Position numbers and translations under genes: made by a program. From contig JACGCM010000090.1 in the NCBI GenBank assembly GCA_014058105.1, positions 62,001-126,000 of the forward strand: a DNA stretch of 64,000 bases, in the 5' to 3' direction. This document shows, piece by piece, positions 35,694 to 47,373 of this stretch (position 1 is its first letter; each line of letters begins with the position of its first letter). This stretch comes from Kingdonia uniflora (lineage: Eukaryota > Streptophyta > Magnoliopsida > Ranunculales > Circaeasteraceae). The notes beneath the pieces were generated by a model. The model had not been told where the DNA came from and did not search any database. It was given only the letters and a program-made list of their open reading frames with translations.

Positions 35694-36990
35694 GGGTATT
35701 CTCAAAAGCCTTTTTGATCAATCTCTCAAGTATGATTCTACTCTCCACCTTAATGACACAATGGACAATGTTATCACTAATGGAGAGTGGGCTATTCCCT
35801 TTAACTCTGAATTCCTTATGTCTGAGATCTGGGAAGAGGCAAAGCATGTGCAAATTGATGCTTATGCCCCTGATGAGATTATTTGGAGTATATCTTCTAA
35901 TGGAGCTTATAACATGAAACAAACTTATGAGTATATTAGACCAACTAAGAACCCCTTACCCTGGACTAAGCTTGCGTGGTTTCAAGGCAATATTCCTAAG
36001 CACAGCTTCATAAGCTGGATGGCTTTGCATAAGGCCTTGAAAACACAAGACAAGCTTCTTAATTGGGGAGTAGTTGATTTTTCTATTTGTGTTTTATGCT
36101 ACTCTGATTGTGAATCTAATGAGCATCTTTTTTGTGAATGTGAGTACTCAAAGTTCATCTGGTCTGCTCTCCTTATTAAAATGGGTTACAGGCACCAGGT
36201 TGGATCGTGGGATGATGAAGTCAGGTGGTGTATTGATCACCTTCATAGCAGTAGTGCTGTTTCTACATTGAGAAAATTGATGTTCAACTGCTTTTACTAC
36301 CATATTTGGAAGGAGAGAAACACTAGAATGTTTGAAAGTACTGAAACGAGGGCAGAAGTTATATTACAGCTGATTATTAATGAAGTAAAGCTCAAGTTCT
36401 CTGATTTTTGTGAGCAGATGGAGAATTCTCCAGAAAATAGGTCCTTTTGCCATGATTGGAACTTCAAGCACCATGCTGAGACCACCTGTTTCTGGCCTAA
36501 ACGACTTGAAGGAACCATTTGTGTGAACACTGATGGGTCTCTTACATCCCAATGGGGCAGTTATGGAGCAATTGCAAGGGATCACATGGGCATTGCAAGG
36601 TCTGCATGTACAGGTAGAGTGACTTCTCAAGACATTACAGTGCATGAGCTGCAGGGAATTATGTTTGGTATTCTTCTTGCTGATGCAGCCCCTGAAACTA
36701 AAGTTATCCTCAGATGTGACTCTCAGTTTGCTGTTGATATTATCCATGGGAAGTGTGAAGCTCCTTGGCCAACAAGGAGTGTAGTGAGACATATCCATAG
36801 GATTCTTGATGTCTTTGAAGAATGAGACGTCTATCATACTTACAGAGAAGCAAATAGAGCTTCTGACCATATCACAAAGCTTGCTCCCACCTTTGGACAC
36901 TTTGATCTGGATGTGAAGTGTTTTGATGCAGTTCTAACACAAATTCTAGATGAAGATGCTGCAGGAAAATTGTACTCTAAGAAAGTGTGA
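35694..36990 (+). pseudogene. zf-RVT knuckle and RNase H part of ORF2
   Basis: Numbering from Met at 35692, residues 90-160 contain W-x-P-K-x-S-F-I-SW and the metal ligands Cys133, Cys136, His145 and Cys148 of the zf-RVT domain. RNase H follows: Asp281 in NTDGS, Glu319 in HELQGI and Asp343 in RCDSQFAVD. After an in-frame TGA at 36823-36825, which replaces a Trp judging by the nested copy, the frame goes on through TYREANRASDH, holding the last RNase H Asp, to GKLYSKKV and TGA at 36988-36990. RNase H removes the RNA template during element copying. All four acidic residues are retained. Confidence 0.92.
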
Positions 36991-37086
36991 TTTTATTGTT
37001 GCTTCATGAAGATTGCCGTTGTTTATGAGTACATGGATATGGAGTCCAAGACTGGGATGGGCTGTGGTCATCTTTGGGTTAAAGCC

Positions 37087-37620
37087 TTCCTCCATTTTCT
37101 TAACATTAGTGCCATAACAGATTCACTTTCTAAATCTGAAATTTCTACCCCAATGAACATGATCAGGTATGAGGTTACCATGACTTTTGTAACTCATTAT
37201 GACCACATGGAGAGGTACTTTCAGATTGGAATGGATGACTTGTTCTATTCTCAGGTTCCTTTTAAAGTTTGCATCCATTTTCTGAACATTAGAGCACCTG
37301 CAGTTTCTGTGGAGACCTTTGATTATGAATTTGCCATAACAGTTTCAGTTATGGAATCTGGAATTTCTACCCAAATGAACATGATCATGCATGAGGTTAC
37401 CATGACCTTTGTTGCTAAATTTGACCACATGGAGAGGTACTTTCAGATTGGAATGGATGAGTTGTTTTATTTTTAGATTCCTTTTAAAGTTTGCCTACTT
37501 TTTCTGAACATTACGACACCTGCAGTTTCTGTGGAGACCTTTAAATCTGAAATTTCTGCCCCACTTCAGATGCTCATGGCTACTGTATATTGTAACTTAC
37601 TCGTGGATGTACCTCCTGAT
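37087..37620 (+). repeat. 222-bp direct repeats in LINE 3' UTR
   Basis: AGAGGTACTTTCAGATTGGA recurs at 37211 and 37433. TTCCTTTTAAAGTTTGC recurs at 37256 and 37478. Both give a period of 222 bp. A partial earlier unit (about 37087-37255) and a partial later one (to about 37560-37620) bracket one full unit. The copy at 25426 has an equivalent unit that is about 20 bp shorter. Confidence 0.85.
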
Positions 37621-37917
37621 TGGGGCAACTTTGGTGATGTTCAAGGGCCTTTTCTTGTGGATGAAAGCCTTATGGTAGTATGCTCTAGGAGCGCCACCCT
37701 CTATCAAACTTATGCATGGCCTCGATGCACTTGGATATATGGCGGATAAAGCTTGCACCTGCTATGGGATTTTCTTACTTAGCTTTAACAAAGTGTAATT
37801 GTAGTTTGATTTTGTTGATGATGTTGTCCTGTTTTAGTGTTAGCCTTCCATACGTGGATTGAGCTAGTTAGGCTTTTGCCTTGGTCTGTATCTCTTATAT
37901 TTTCATTTATATATCAT

Positions 37918-37931
37918 GGAGATTAGTCTCC
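37918..37931 (+). other. 3'-terminal hairpin of the large LINE
   Basis: GGAGA and TCTCC form a perfect 5-bp stem with a TTAG loop, about 13 bases before the poly(A). The other two LINE copies have a hairpin at the same position with a different stem sequence. Such 3' stem-loops are recognised by the reverse transcriptase in some LINE families. Confidence 0.75.
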
Positions 37932-37944
37932 CAGCTTGCCTTTC

Positions 37945-37956
37945 AAAAAAAAAAAA
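37945..37956 (+). other. Poly(A) tail of the large LINE
   Basis: Twelve A residues follow CTTGCCTTTC and are joined directly to satellite beginning (T)AACACGTTTGAG. This fixes the 3' end of the element and its orientation. Confidence 0.93.
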
Positions 37957-38398
37957 TAACACGTTTGAGAGTTTGGTTCGATTTTAAGAGTTTCGTTTCG
38001 ACCGACAACATGCTAGGATTGTTACCAAATGAATCACAATACTTCCGGTTCGATGTCTTGACCGGTACAGATTTCGTACCATCCGATGCGTTAGATCTCA
38101 ATTCAGAGAAGCATGGCATCCGGCAAATTGATTAAGAGGTTGGATCATTTTTAAGAGTTTCATTCCGACCGACAACATGCTTAGATAGTAACCAAATGAA
38201 TTACAATGCTCCCGATTTGAACTTTTTACCGGTACAGATTTTGTACCTCTCCGATTCGTTAGATTGCAATTCTGAGACGCTTGGCTGCCAACAACTCGTT
38301 TGAGAGGTTGGATCGTATTTAAGAGTTTCGTTTCGACCGACAACATGCTAGGATAGTTACCAAATGAATCACAATAATTTCGGCTTGATATTTTGACC

Positions 38399-38415
38399 GG
38401 TACGGATTTCGTACC
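38399..38415. other. Representative monomer dyad GGTACG-N5-CGTACC
   Basis: This 17-bp inverted repeat, with 6-bp arms and a GATTT centre, occurs once in nearly every monomer on both sides of the window. It is among the best conserved parts of the monomer. Often the text before it is ACC, adding an ACCGGT palindrome. Each arm contains GTAC, an RsaI site. The role is unknown: it could be a site for a dimeric DNA-binding protein, a hairpin, or a by-product of palindrome-templated repair. Confidence 0.85.
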
Positions 38416-41400
38416 TTCTGATGCGTTAGATCTCAATTCTGAGAAGCTTGTTTGCCGGCAACTCATATGTGAGGTTTGATCATTTTTTATAGTTTCCTTC
38501 CGACCGACAACATGCTTGGATAGTAACCAAATGACTAACAATACTCCTGGTTTAAAGTTTTTACTGGTACGGATTTCGTACCTCTCTGATTCGTTAGATC
38601 TTAATTTAGAGAAGCTTGGCTGCCGACAACTCGTTTGAGATGTTAGATCGTTTATAAGATCTTCGTTTCGACCGACAACATGCTAGGATAGTTTCCAAAT
38701 GAATCACAATACTTACGGTTTGATGTTTTGACCGGTACGGATTTCGTACCCTCTGATGCGTTAGATCTCAATTTTGAGAATCTTTGCTACCGGCAACTCG
38801 TTTGAGAGGTTGGATCATTTTTATGAGTTTCTTTTCAACCGACAACATGCTAGGATTGAATCCAAATGAATAACAATACTCCCGATTTGAAGTTTTTGCC
38901 GTTACGAATTTCGTACCTCTCGGATGCTTTAGATCCCAATTTTGCGAAGCTTGGCTACCGACAACTCCTTTTAGAGGTTGGATGATTTTGAAGAACTTTG
39001 TTTCGAGCAACAACATGCTTGGATAGTTTCCTAATGAATCACAATAATCTCTGTTAGATGTTTAAACCGGTATGGAATTCGTTCTTTTTCGATGCGTTAG
39101 ATCACCATTCTGGGAAGCTTGGCTACCGGGAACTCGTTTGAGAGGTTTGATCAGTTTTTAGAGTTTCATTTCGACCCCCAATATGCTTGGATAGTAGCCA
39201 AATGAATAACAATACTCCAGGTTTAAAGTTTTTACCGGTACGGATTTCGTACCTCTCCAATTCGTTAGATCTTAATTTAGAGAAGCTTGGCTGCCGACAA
39301 CTACTTTGAGAGGTTGGATCGTTTTTATGAGTTTGGTTTTGACTGACAACAAGCTAGGATTGTTTCCTAATAAATCACAATACTTTTGGCTTGATGTTTT
39401 GACCATTACGGATTTCGTACCTTCTGATGCGTTAGACCTCAATTTTGAGAATCTTTGCTACCGGCAACTCGTTTGAGAGGTTGGATCATTTTTAAAAGTT
39501 TCATTCTGACCGACAACATGCTTGGATAGTAACCAAATGAATAACAATACTCCCGGTTTTGAAGTTTTTACCGGTACGGATTTCGTACCTCTCTGATTTG
39601 TTTGATCTTAATTTAGAGAAGCTTTGCTGCCGACAACTCGTTTGAGAGGTTAGATCATTTTTAATTATTTTGTTTCGGCCGACATCATGCTAGGATAGTT
39701 TCCAAATGAATCACAATACTTCCGGTTTGATGTTTTGACCGGTACGGATTTCGTTCCTTCCGATGCGCTAGATCTCAATTCTGAGAAGCTTGACTGCCAG
39801 CAACTTGATAGAGTGGTTGGATCATTTTTAAAAGTTTCATTTCGACCGAAAACATGCTTGGATTGTAACCAAATGAATAACAATACTCCCGATTTAAAGT
39901 TTTGAACGGTACAGATTTCGTATCCCACCGATTCTTTAGATTGCAATTCTGATAAGCTTGACAACCTACAAATCGTTTGTGAGGTTGGATCGTTTTTAAG
40001 AGTTTTGTTTCGACCGACAACATGCTAGGATAGTTTCCAAATGAATCACAATAATTTTGGTTTAATGTTTTGACCGTTACAGACTTCGTACCCTCTGATG
40101 CGTTAGATCTCAATTTTGAGAATCTTTGCTACCGGCAACTTGTTTGAGAGGTTAGATCGTTATTATGAGTTTCGTATCGACCGACAACATGCTAGGATTG
40201 AAACCAAATGAATAACAATACTCCCGGTTTGATATTTTTACCGGTACGGATTTCATACCTCTCCGATGCTTTTGATCCCAATTCTGTGAAGCTTGGCTAC
40301 CGACAACTCTTTTGAGAGGTTGGATCATTTTTAAGAGTTTCGTTTTGACCGACAACAAGCTTGGATAGTAACTAAATGAATAACTATACTCTCAGTATGA
40401 AGTTCCTACCGGTATGGATTTCGTACCTCTCTGATTCGTTAGATCGTAATTCAGAGAAGCTTGGCTGCTGACAACTCGTTTGAGAGGTTGAATCAGTTTT
40501 AAAGTTTCGATTCGACCGACAACAAGCTAGGATAGCAACCAAATGAATAACAATACTCCAAGTTTATTCTTACCGGTACGGATTTCGTAATTCTCCAATT
40601 CGTTAGATCACAATTCGGAGAAGTTTAGCTTTCGGCAACTCGTTTAAGAGGTTGGATCATTTTTTAGAGTTTTGTTTCAACCGACAGCAAGCTAGGATAG
40701 TAACCAAATTAATAACACTACTCCCAGTTTGAAGTTCTAACCGGTACCAATTTCGTAAATCTTCAATTCGTTAGATCGCAATTCAGATAAGTTTGGCTGC
40801 CGGCAAATCGTTTGAGAGGTCGGATCATTTTTAAGAGCTTTTATTCAACCGACAACATGCAAGGATAGATTCCAAATGAATCACAATATTTCCGGTTTGA
40901 TGTTTAGACCGGTACGGATTTCGTACCCTCTGATGCGATAGATCCCAATTCAGAGAATCTTGGCCACCGACAACTTGTTTGCGAGGATGGATCGCTTTTA
41001 AGAGCTTTGTTTCGACCGGCAACATGCTAGGATTATTACCAAATGGGTCACAATACCCCCGGTTTGATGTTTTGACAAGTACGGATTTCGTACCCTCCGA
41101 TGCGTTAGTTTGCAATTCTGAGAAGCTTTGTTGTCGAAAATTCGTTTGAGAGGTTGAATCATTTTTGAAAGTTTTGCTTCCACCTAAAACATGCGAAGAT
41201 AGTAACCAAATCAATAACAATACTCCTGGTTTAAAGTTTTTACCGGTACGGATTTTGTACCTCTCTGATGCTTTAGATCCCAATTCTATGAATCTTGGCT
41301 ATCGACAACTCATTTTAGAGGTTGGATCACTTTTAAGAGCTTCGTTTCAACCATCAACATGCAAGGATAGTTTCCAAATGAATCACAATACTCCCGGATT

Positions 41401-44400
41401 GATCTTTTGACCGGTAAGGATTTCGTTCCTCTCCGCTGCGTTAGATCGCCATTCTAAGAAGCTTGGCTACTGTAAACTCGTTTGAGAGGTTGGATAGTTA
41501 TTAAAAGTTTCGTTTCGACCAACAAAATGCTAGGATAGTTACCAAATGAATCACAATATTCCCGGTTTGACGTTTTGACCGGTACGAATTTAGCACCCTC
41601 CGTTGTGATAGATCGCAATGATAAAAAGCTTGACTGCCGGCAACTCGTTTGAGAGTTTTGATCATTTTAATAGTTTTGTTCCGACAAACAAAATGCTTGG
41701 ATAATAGCCTATTGAATTACAATACTCCCGGTTAGATGTTTTTACCGCTATAGATTTCGTGCCTCCCCGATTCGTTAGATCGCAATTCAGAGAAGCTTGG
41801 CTACCGACAACTCGTTTGAGAGGTTGGATCGTTTTTAAGAATTTTGTTTCGACCAACAACATGCTAGGATAGCTGCCAAATGAATCACTATATCCCGGTT
41901 TGAAGTTTTTGCCGGTACAGATGTCGTAGCTCTCCGATTCGTTAGATCGTAATTCGGAGAAGTTTGGCTACCGACTACTCGTTTGAGAGGTTGGATCATT
42001 TTTAAGAGTTTCATTTCGACCGACATCATGCTAGGATAGTTACCAAATGAATCACAATACTCCCGGTTTGATGCTTTGAACAGTACCAATTTCGTACCCT
42101 CCGATGCGTTATATCGCAATTCTGAGAAACTTTACTGTCTGAAACTCGTTTGAGAGGTTGGATAATTTTAAAAAGTTTCACTCCGCTTGAAACCATGCTT
42201 TAGATAGTATCCAAATGAATAACAATACTCCAGGTTTCATGTTTTTAACGGTACGGATTTCGTACCTCTCCGATGTTTTAGATCTCAATTCTGTGAAGCT
42301 TGGCTACCGACAACTCGTTTTAGAGGCTGGATCGTTTTTAAGTGTTTCGTTTCGACCAACAACATGCTAGGATAGTTTCCAAATGAAACACAATATTCCC
42401 GGTTTAATGCATTGACGGGTAGGGATTTAGTTTCTCTCCGATGCGTTAGATCGTAATTTTGAGAAGCTTGGCTACCGGGAACTCGTTTGAGAGGTTTGAT
42501 CATTTTTCGAAGTTTCGTTCCGACTGACATTATTCTTGGATAGTAACCAAATGAATAACAATAATCCCGGTTTGTAGTTTTTACTGGTACGGATATCGTA
42601 CCTCTCCGATTCGTTTGATCGCATTTCAAAGAAGCTTGGCTGCCGGTAACTCGTTTGAGAGGTTGGATAAGTTTTAAGTGTTTCGTTCCGGCAGACAACA
42701 TGCCTGGATAGTAACCAAATGAATAACAATACCCCCGGCTAAAGGTTTTAACGGGTACGGATTTTGTACTTCTTCGATTCGTTAGAACCCAATTCAGAGA
42801 AGCTTGGCTGCCGTAAACTCGTTTGGGAGGTTGGATCATCTTTAAGAGTTTCATCTCAACCGATAACATCATAGGATAATTGCCAAATGAATCACAATAC
42901 TCTCGGTTTTATGTTTTGACCGGTACGGATTTCGTACCCTCCGATGCGTTAGATCACAATTCTGATAAGCTTGGCTGCCGGCAACTCTTTTGTGCGGTTG
43001 GTTCAGTTTTAAGAGTTTTGTTCCGACCAACAACATGCTTGGATAGTAACCAAATGAATAACAATGCTCCCGGTTTGAAGTTTTTACCGGTAAAGATTTT
43101 GCACCTCTCCGATTCGTTAGATTGCAATTCTGATATGCTTTGCAGCCAACAACTCGTTTGAGTGGTCGGATTAATTTTAAGAGTTTCGTTTCGACCAACA
43201 ACATGCTAGGATAGTATCCAAATGATACACAATACACCCGGATTGATGCTTTGAACGGTACAGATTTCGTACCCTCCGATGCGTTAGATCGCCATTCTGA
43301 GAAGCTTGGCTACCGGGAACTCGTTTGAGTGGTTGGATCATTTTTAAGGGTTTCGTTCCGATCGACAACATCCTTGGATAGTAACCAAATGAATAACAAT
43401 ACTCCTGGTTAGAAGTTTTTACCGGTACGGATTTCGTACCTCTCAGATTAGTTCGAGCGTAGTTCTTAGAAGCTTGACTATCGACAACTCGTTTTAGAGG
43501 TTGGATCATTTTTAAGAGGTACCTCTCCGATGCGATAGATCCCAATTCTGAGAAGCTTGGCAACCGGGAATTTGTTTGAGAGGTTGGATCATTTTTAAGA
43601 GTTTCGTATCGACCGACAAAATTCATGGATAGAAGCCAAATGAATAACAACTCCCGGTTGGAAGTTTATACCGGTACGGATTTCGTACCTCTCTGATTCG
43701 TTAGATCGTAATTCTGTGAAGTTTTGCTACCGACAACTCGTTTAAGAGGTTAGATCATTTTAAAGAGCTTCGTTTCGACCGGAAACATGTTAGGATAGTT
43801 ACCAAAAGAATCACAATACTTCTAGTTTGATGTTTTGACCGGTACGGATTTCATACCTCTCCGAAGCGTTAGATCGTAATTATTAGAAGTTTGGCTGCCG
43901 ACAACTTGTTTGAGAGGTTTGATCATTTTTAAGTATTTCATTTCGACCGACAACATGTAAGGATAGATTCCAAATGAATCACAATACTTCCGGTTTGATG
44001 TTTTGACCTGTATGGATTTAGTACCCTCCGATGCATTAGATCTCAATTCTGAGAATCTTGACTACCGACAACTGTTTGTGAGGTTGGATCATTTTTATGA
44101 GTTTTATTTTTCGACCGACAACATGCTAGAATTGTTACCAAATGGATCACAATACTCCCTGTATGATGTTTTGACAAGTACGGATTTTTGTACCCTCTGA
44201 TGCGTTTGATTGCAATTCTGAGAAATTTTGGTGTCGAAATCTCGTTTGAGAGGTTGGATAATTTTTAAAAGTTTCGCTTCGACCTAAAACTTGCGTAGAT
44301 AGTAACCAAATCAATTACAATACTCCCGTTTTAAAGTTTTTTCCGGTACGGATTTTGTACCGCTCTGAAGCTTTAGATCCCAACCCTATGAATCTTGGCT

Positions 44401-47356
44401 ACCGACAACTCGTTTTAGAGGTTGGATAATTTTTAAGAGCTTCGTTTCGACCAACAACATTCTAGGATAGTTTCCAAATGAATCCCAATACTCCCGGTTT
44501 GATATTTTGATCGGTAAGGATTTCGTTCTTCTCCGATTCGTTAGATCGCAATTCCGAGAAGCTTGGCTACCGGGAACTCGTATGAGGGGTTGGATCATTT
44601 TTAAGAGTTTCGTTTTGACCAAAAACATGCTAGGATTGTTACCAAATAAATCACAATACTCCCAGTTTGATGTTTTGACCGGTACGGATTTGGTACCTCT
44701 CCGAAGCGCTAGATCGTAATTATTAGATGCTTGGCTGCGGACAACTCGTTTGAGAGGTTTGATCATTTTTAAGTGTTTCATTTCGACCAACAACATGCTA
44801 GGATAGTTTCCAAATGAAACACAATACTCCTGGTTTATTGCTTTGACCGGTACGAATTTCGTTCCTCTCCGATGCGTTAGATCGTAATTCTGAGAAACTT
44901 GGCTACCGGTAACTCGTTTGAGAGGTTTGATTATTTTAAAGAGTTTTGTTCCAACTGACATCATGTTTGGATAGTAACCAAATGAATAACAATAATCCCG
45001 GTTTGTATTTTTTACCGGTACGGATTTCGTACCACTCCGATTAGTTAAATCTCAATTCTAAGAAGCTTGGCTGCCGGCAGCTCGCTTGAGAGGTTGGATT
45101 ATTTTTAAGTATTTCGTTTCGACTAACAACATGCCTGGATTGTAACCAAATGAATAACAATACCCCCGATTAAAAGTTTTTACCGGTACGGATTTCGTAA
45201 CTCTCTGATTCGTTAGATCGCAATTCAGAGAAGCTTGGCTACCGTGAACTCATTTTAGATGTTGGATCATTTTTAAGAGGTACGTTTCGACCGAAAACCT
45301 GGGAGGATTGTTACCAAATGATCACAATACTCCCAGTTTGATGTTTTGGCCGGTAATGATTTCGGACCTCTCCGATGCGATAGATCCCAATTCTGAGAAG
45401 CTTGGCAACCGGGAATTTGTTTGAGAGGTTAGATCATTTTTAAGTGTTTCGTATCGACCGACAAAATTCAAGGATAGAAGCCAAATGAATAACATCTCCC
45501 GGTTTGAAGTTTATAACGGTACGGATTTCGTACCTCTCCGATTCGTTAGATCGCAATTTTACGAAGTTTTGCTACCGACAACTCGTTTAAGAGGTTGGAT
45601 CATTTTAAAGAGCTTCGTTTCGACCGAAAACCTGCTAGGATAGTTACCAAATGAATCACAATACTCCTAGTTTGATGTTTTGACCGGTACGGAATTTGTA
45701 CTCTCCGATGCGTTAGATCACAATTCTGAGAAACTTTGCTGTCGGTAACTCGTTTGAGAGGTTGGATTATTATTTAGAGTATCTTTCTGACCGACAACAT
45801 ACTTGGATAGTAACCAAATGAATAACAATACTCCCGGTTTGAAATTTTTATCGGTACGGATTTCGTTCCTCTAAGATTCCTTAGATCGCAACTCTGAAAA
45901 GCTTGACAACAACTTCTTTTAGAGGTTGGATCATTTTTAAGAGTTTCGTTTTGACCGAAGATATGTTAAGATTGTTACCAAATGAATCACAATACTCCCA
46001 GTTTGAAGTTTTGACCGGTACGGATTTTGTACCTCTCCGATGCGTTAGATCGCAATTCTGAGAAGTTTTGCTTCCGACTACTTGTTTAAGATGTTGGATC
46101 ATTTTTAAGAGTTTCGTTTTGACCGACAACAAGATAGGATAGTAACCAAATGAATGACAATACTCCTAGTTTGAAGTTTTTTCCGGTAGAGATTTCGTAC
46201 CTCTCCGATTCGTTAGATCGTAATTCAGAGAGCTTGGCTCCCGATAACTCGTTTGAGAGGTTGATTTGTTTTAAAGAACTTCGTTCCGACCGACATTATG
46301 CAAGGATAGATTCCAAGAGAATCAATATACTTCCGGTTTGAGGTTTTGGCCGGTACGGATTTCGTACCCGCCGATGCGTTGGATCCCAATTACGAGAATC
46401 TTGGCTACCGGCAATTCGTTTGTGAGGTTGTATCATTTTTAAAAGTTTTGCTCCGACCGAAAACATTCTTAGATACTATCCAAATGAATAAAATTATTCC
46501 CGGCTTCAAGTTTTTACCGGTACGGATTTAGTACCTCTCTGATGATTTAGATCCTAATTCGGTGAAGCTTGGCTATTGACAACTTGTTTTAGAGGTTGGA
46601 TAAATTTTAAGAGTTTCGATTCGATCAACAAAATTCTAGGACATTTTATAAATGAAACAAAATAAATACTCCCTATTTAATGCTTTGACCGGTACGGATT
46701 TCGATCCTCTCCGATGCATTCGATCTCAATTCTGAGAAGTTTGGCTACCGGAAACTCGTTTGAGATGTTTAATTTTTAAGAGATTCGCTCCGACTGACAT
46801 CATGCTTGGATAGTAACCAAATGAATAATAATACTCCCGGTTTGTAGTTTTTACCGGTACGGATTTCGTACCTCTCTGATTCGTTATTTCGCAATTACGA
46901 GAAGCTTGGCTACCGCTAAATCGTTTGAGAGGTTGGATCGTCTTTAAGAGTTTCGTCTCGACCGACAACATCCTAGGATAGTTACCAAATGAATCACGAT
47001 ACTTCCGGTTTGATGTTTTTTTGGTACGGATTTCGTACCACCGATGCGTTAGATCACAATTCTGATAAGCTTGGCAGTCGGCAACTCGTTTGAGAGGTTG
47101 GTTCAGTTTTAAGAGTTTCGTTCCGACCAACAACATACTTGGATAGTAACCAAATGAATAACAATGCTCCCGGTTTGTAGTTTTTAACGGTACAGATTAT
47201 GTACCTCTCTGATTCGATAGATTGCAATTCTGAGACGCTTGGCTGCCAACAACTCGTTTGAGAGGTTGGATCATTTTTAGGAGGTTCGTTCCGACCGACA
47301 ACATGCAAGGGTAGTTACCAAATGAATTACAATACTTCCGGCTTGATGTTTAGACT

Positions 47357-47373
47357 GGTTCGGTTTTCGAACC
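47357..47373. other. Dyad variant with paired transversion, GGTTCG / CGAACC
   Basis: The fourth base of the left arm has changed A to T and the mirror base of the right arm T to A, keeping a six-base arm on each side. The centre is GTTTT instead of GATTT. Confidence 0.85.

Larger units (their letters stand above)
31529..36990 (+). pseudogene. LINE ORF2 polyprotein, multiply broken
   Basis: Full extent of the recognisable ORF2. The chosen start is the ATG cluster at 31529, directly before SKINFGCWNIMGVND, the usual N-terminus of the endonuclease domain. The end is the TGA after GKLYSKKV. Domains in order are AP-type endonuclease, reverse transcriptase, zf-RVT-like knuckle and RNase H. Breaks are a frameshift in an A-run near 31640, loss of the middle of the endonuclease near 31733, a frameshift near 32837-32880, loss of about 15-20 residues after the first RT aspartate near 33180, in-frame stops near 33212, 33548 and 36823, and a nested LINE at 34213-35679. 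Catalytic motifs remain largely readable, so the element was once functional. Confidence 0.93.
36991..37944 (+). other. 3' untranslated region of the large LINE
   Basis: Extends from the ORF2 stop to the poly(A). It holds a 222-bp direct repeat, a segment with GTACCTCCTGATTGGGGC, a T-rich stretch and the conserved end CCCAGCTTGCCTTTC. Open frames at 37006-37476 and 37531-37749 lie here. The first simply follows the repeat, and the orthologous stretch in the copy at 25426-26086 has small indels and stops. I do not call them genes. Confidence 0.8.
30096..37956 (+). mobile_element. Decayed L1-type LINE retrotransposon (about 7.9 kb including a nested insert)
   Basis: The element reads left to right. 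It has an upstream region of uncertain content (30096-31528), an ORF2-like reading frame with endonuclease, reverse transcriptase, zinc-knuckle and RNase H parts (31529-36990), a 3' untranslated region with a 222-bp repeat (36991-37944), and a 12-A tail. The ORF is broken by frameshifts, stops, two internal deletions and a 1.5-kb antisense LINE. No ORF1 with DUF4283 was recognised upstream. The flanks are satellite in opposite orientations and show no target-site duplication, so the insertion site was rearranged. The element cannot move by itself in this state. Confidence 0.93.

Noticed and set aside
36364..36900. 178-codon minus-strand frame over RNase H
   Set aside because: The plus strand holds a recognisable RNase H with its acidic residues; the antisense frame is a shadow.
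37006..37476. 156-codon frame after the ORF2 stop
   Set aside because: It follows the 222-bp repeat, which is divisible by three. It has no recognisable domain and is not preserved in the tail copy at 25426.
30096..37956. LTR retrotransposon or endogenous virus
   Set aside because: There are no long terminal repeats, protease, integrase or gag-pol layout. Endonuclease before RT, RNase H at the end, poly(A) and target-site duplications identify a LINE.
42285..42872. 195-codon minus-strand open frame with a 56-residue repeating peptide (also 58567-59154, 44386-44964 and many shorter ones)
   Set aside because: The frame follows the 168-bp monomer, which is divisible by three, so one stop-free frame persists over several monomers. 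Frames break whenever a 167-bp monomer occurs, and starts fall at arbitrary ATGs. No domain or codon signal is visible.
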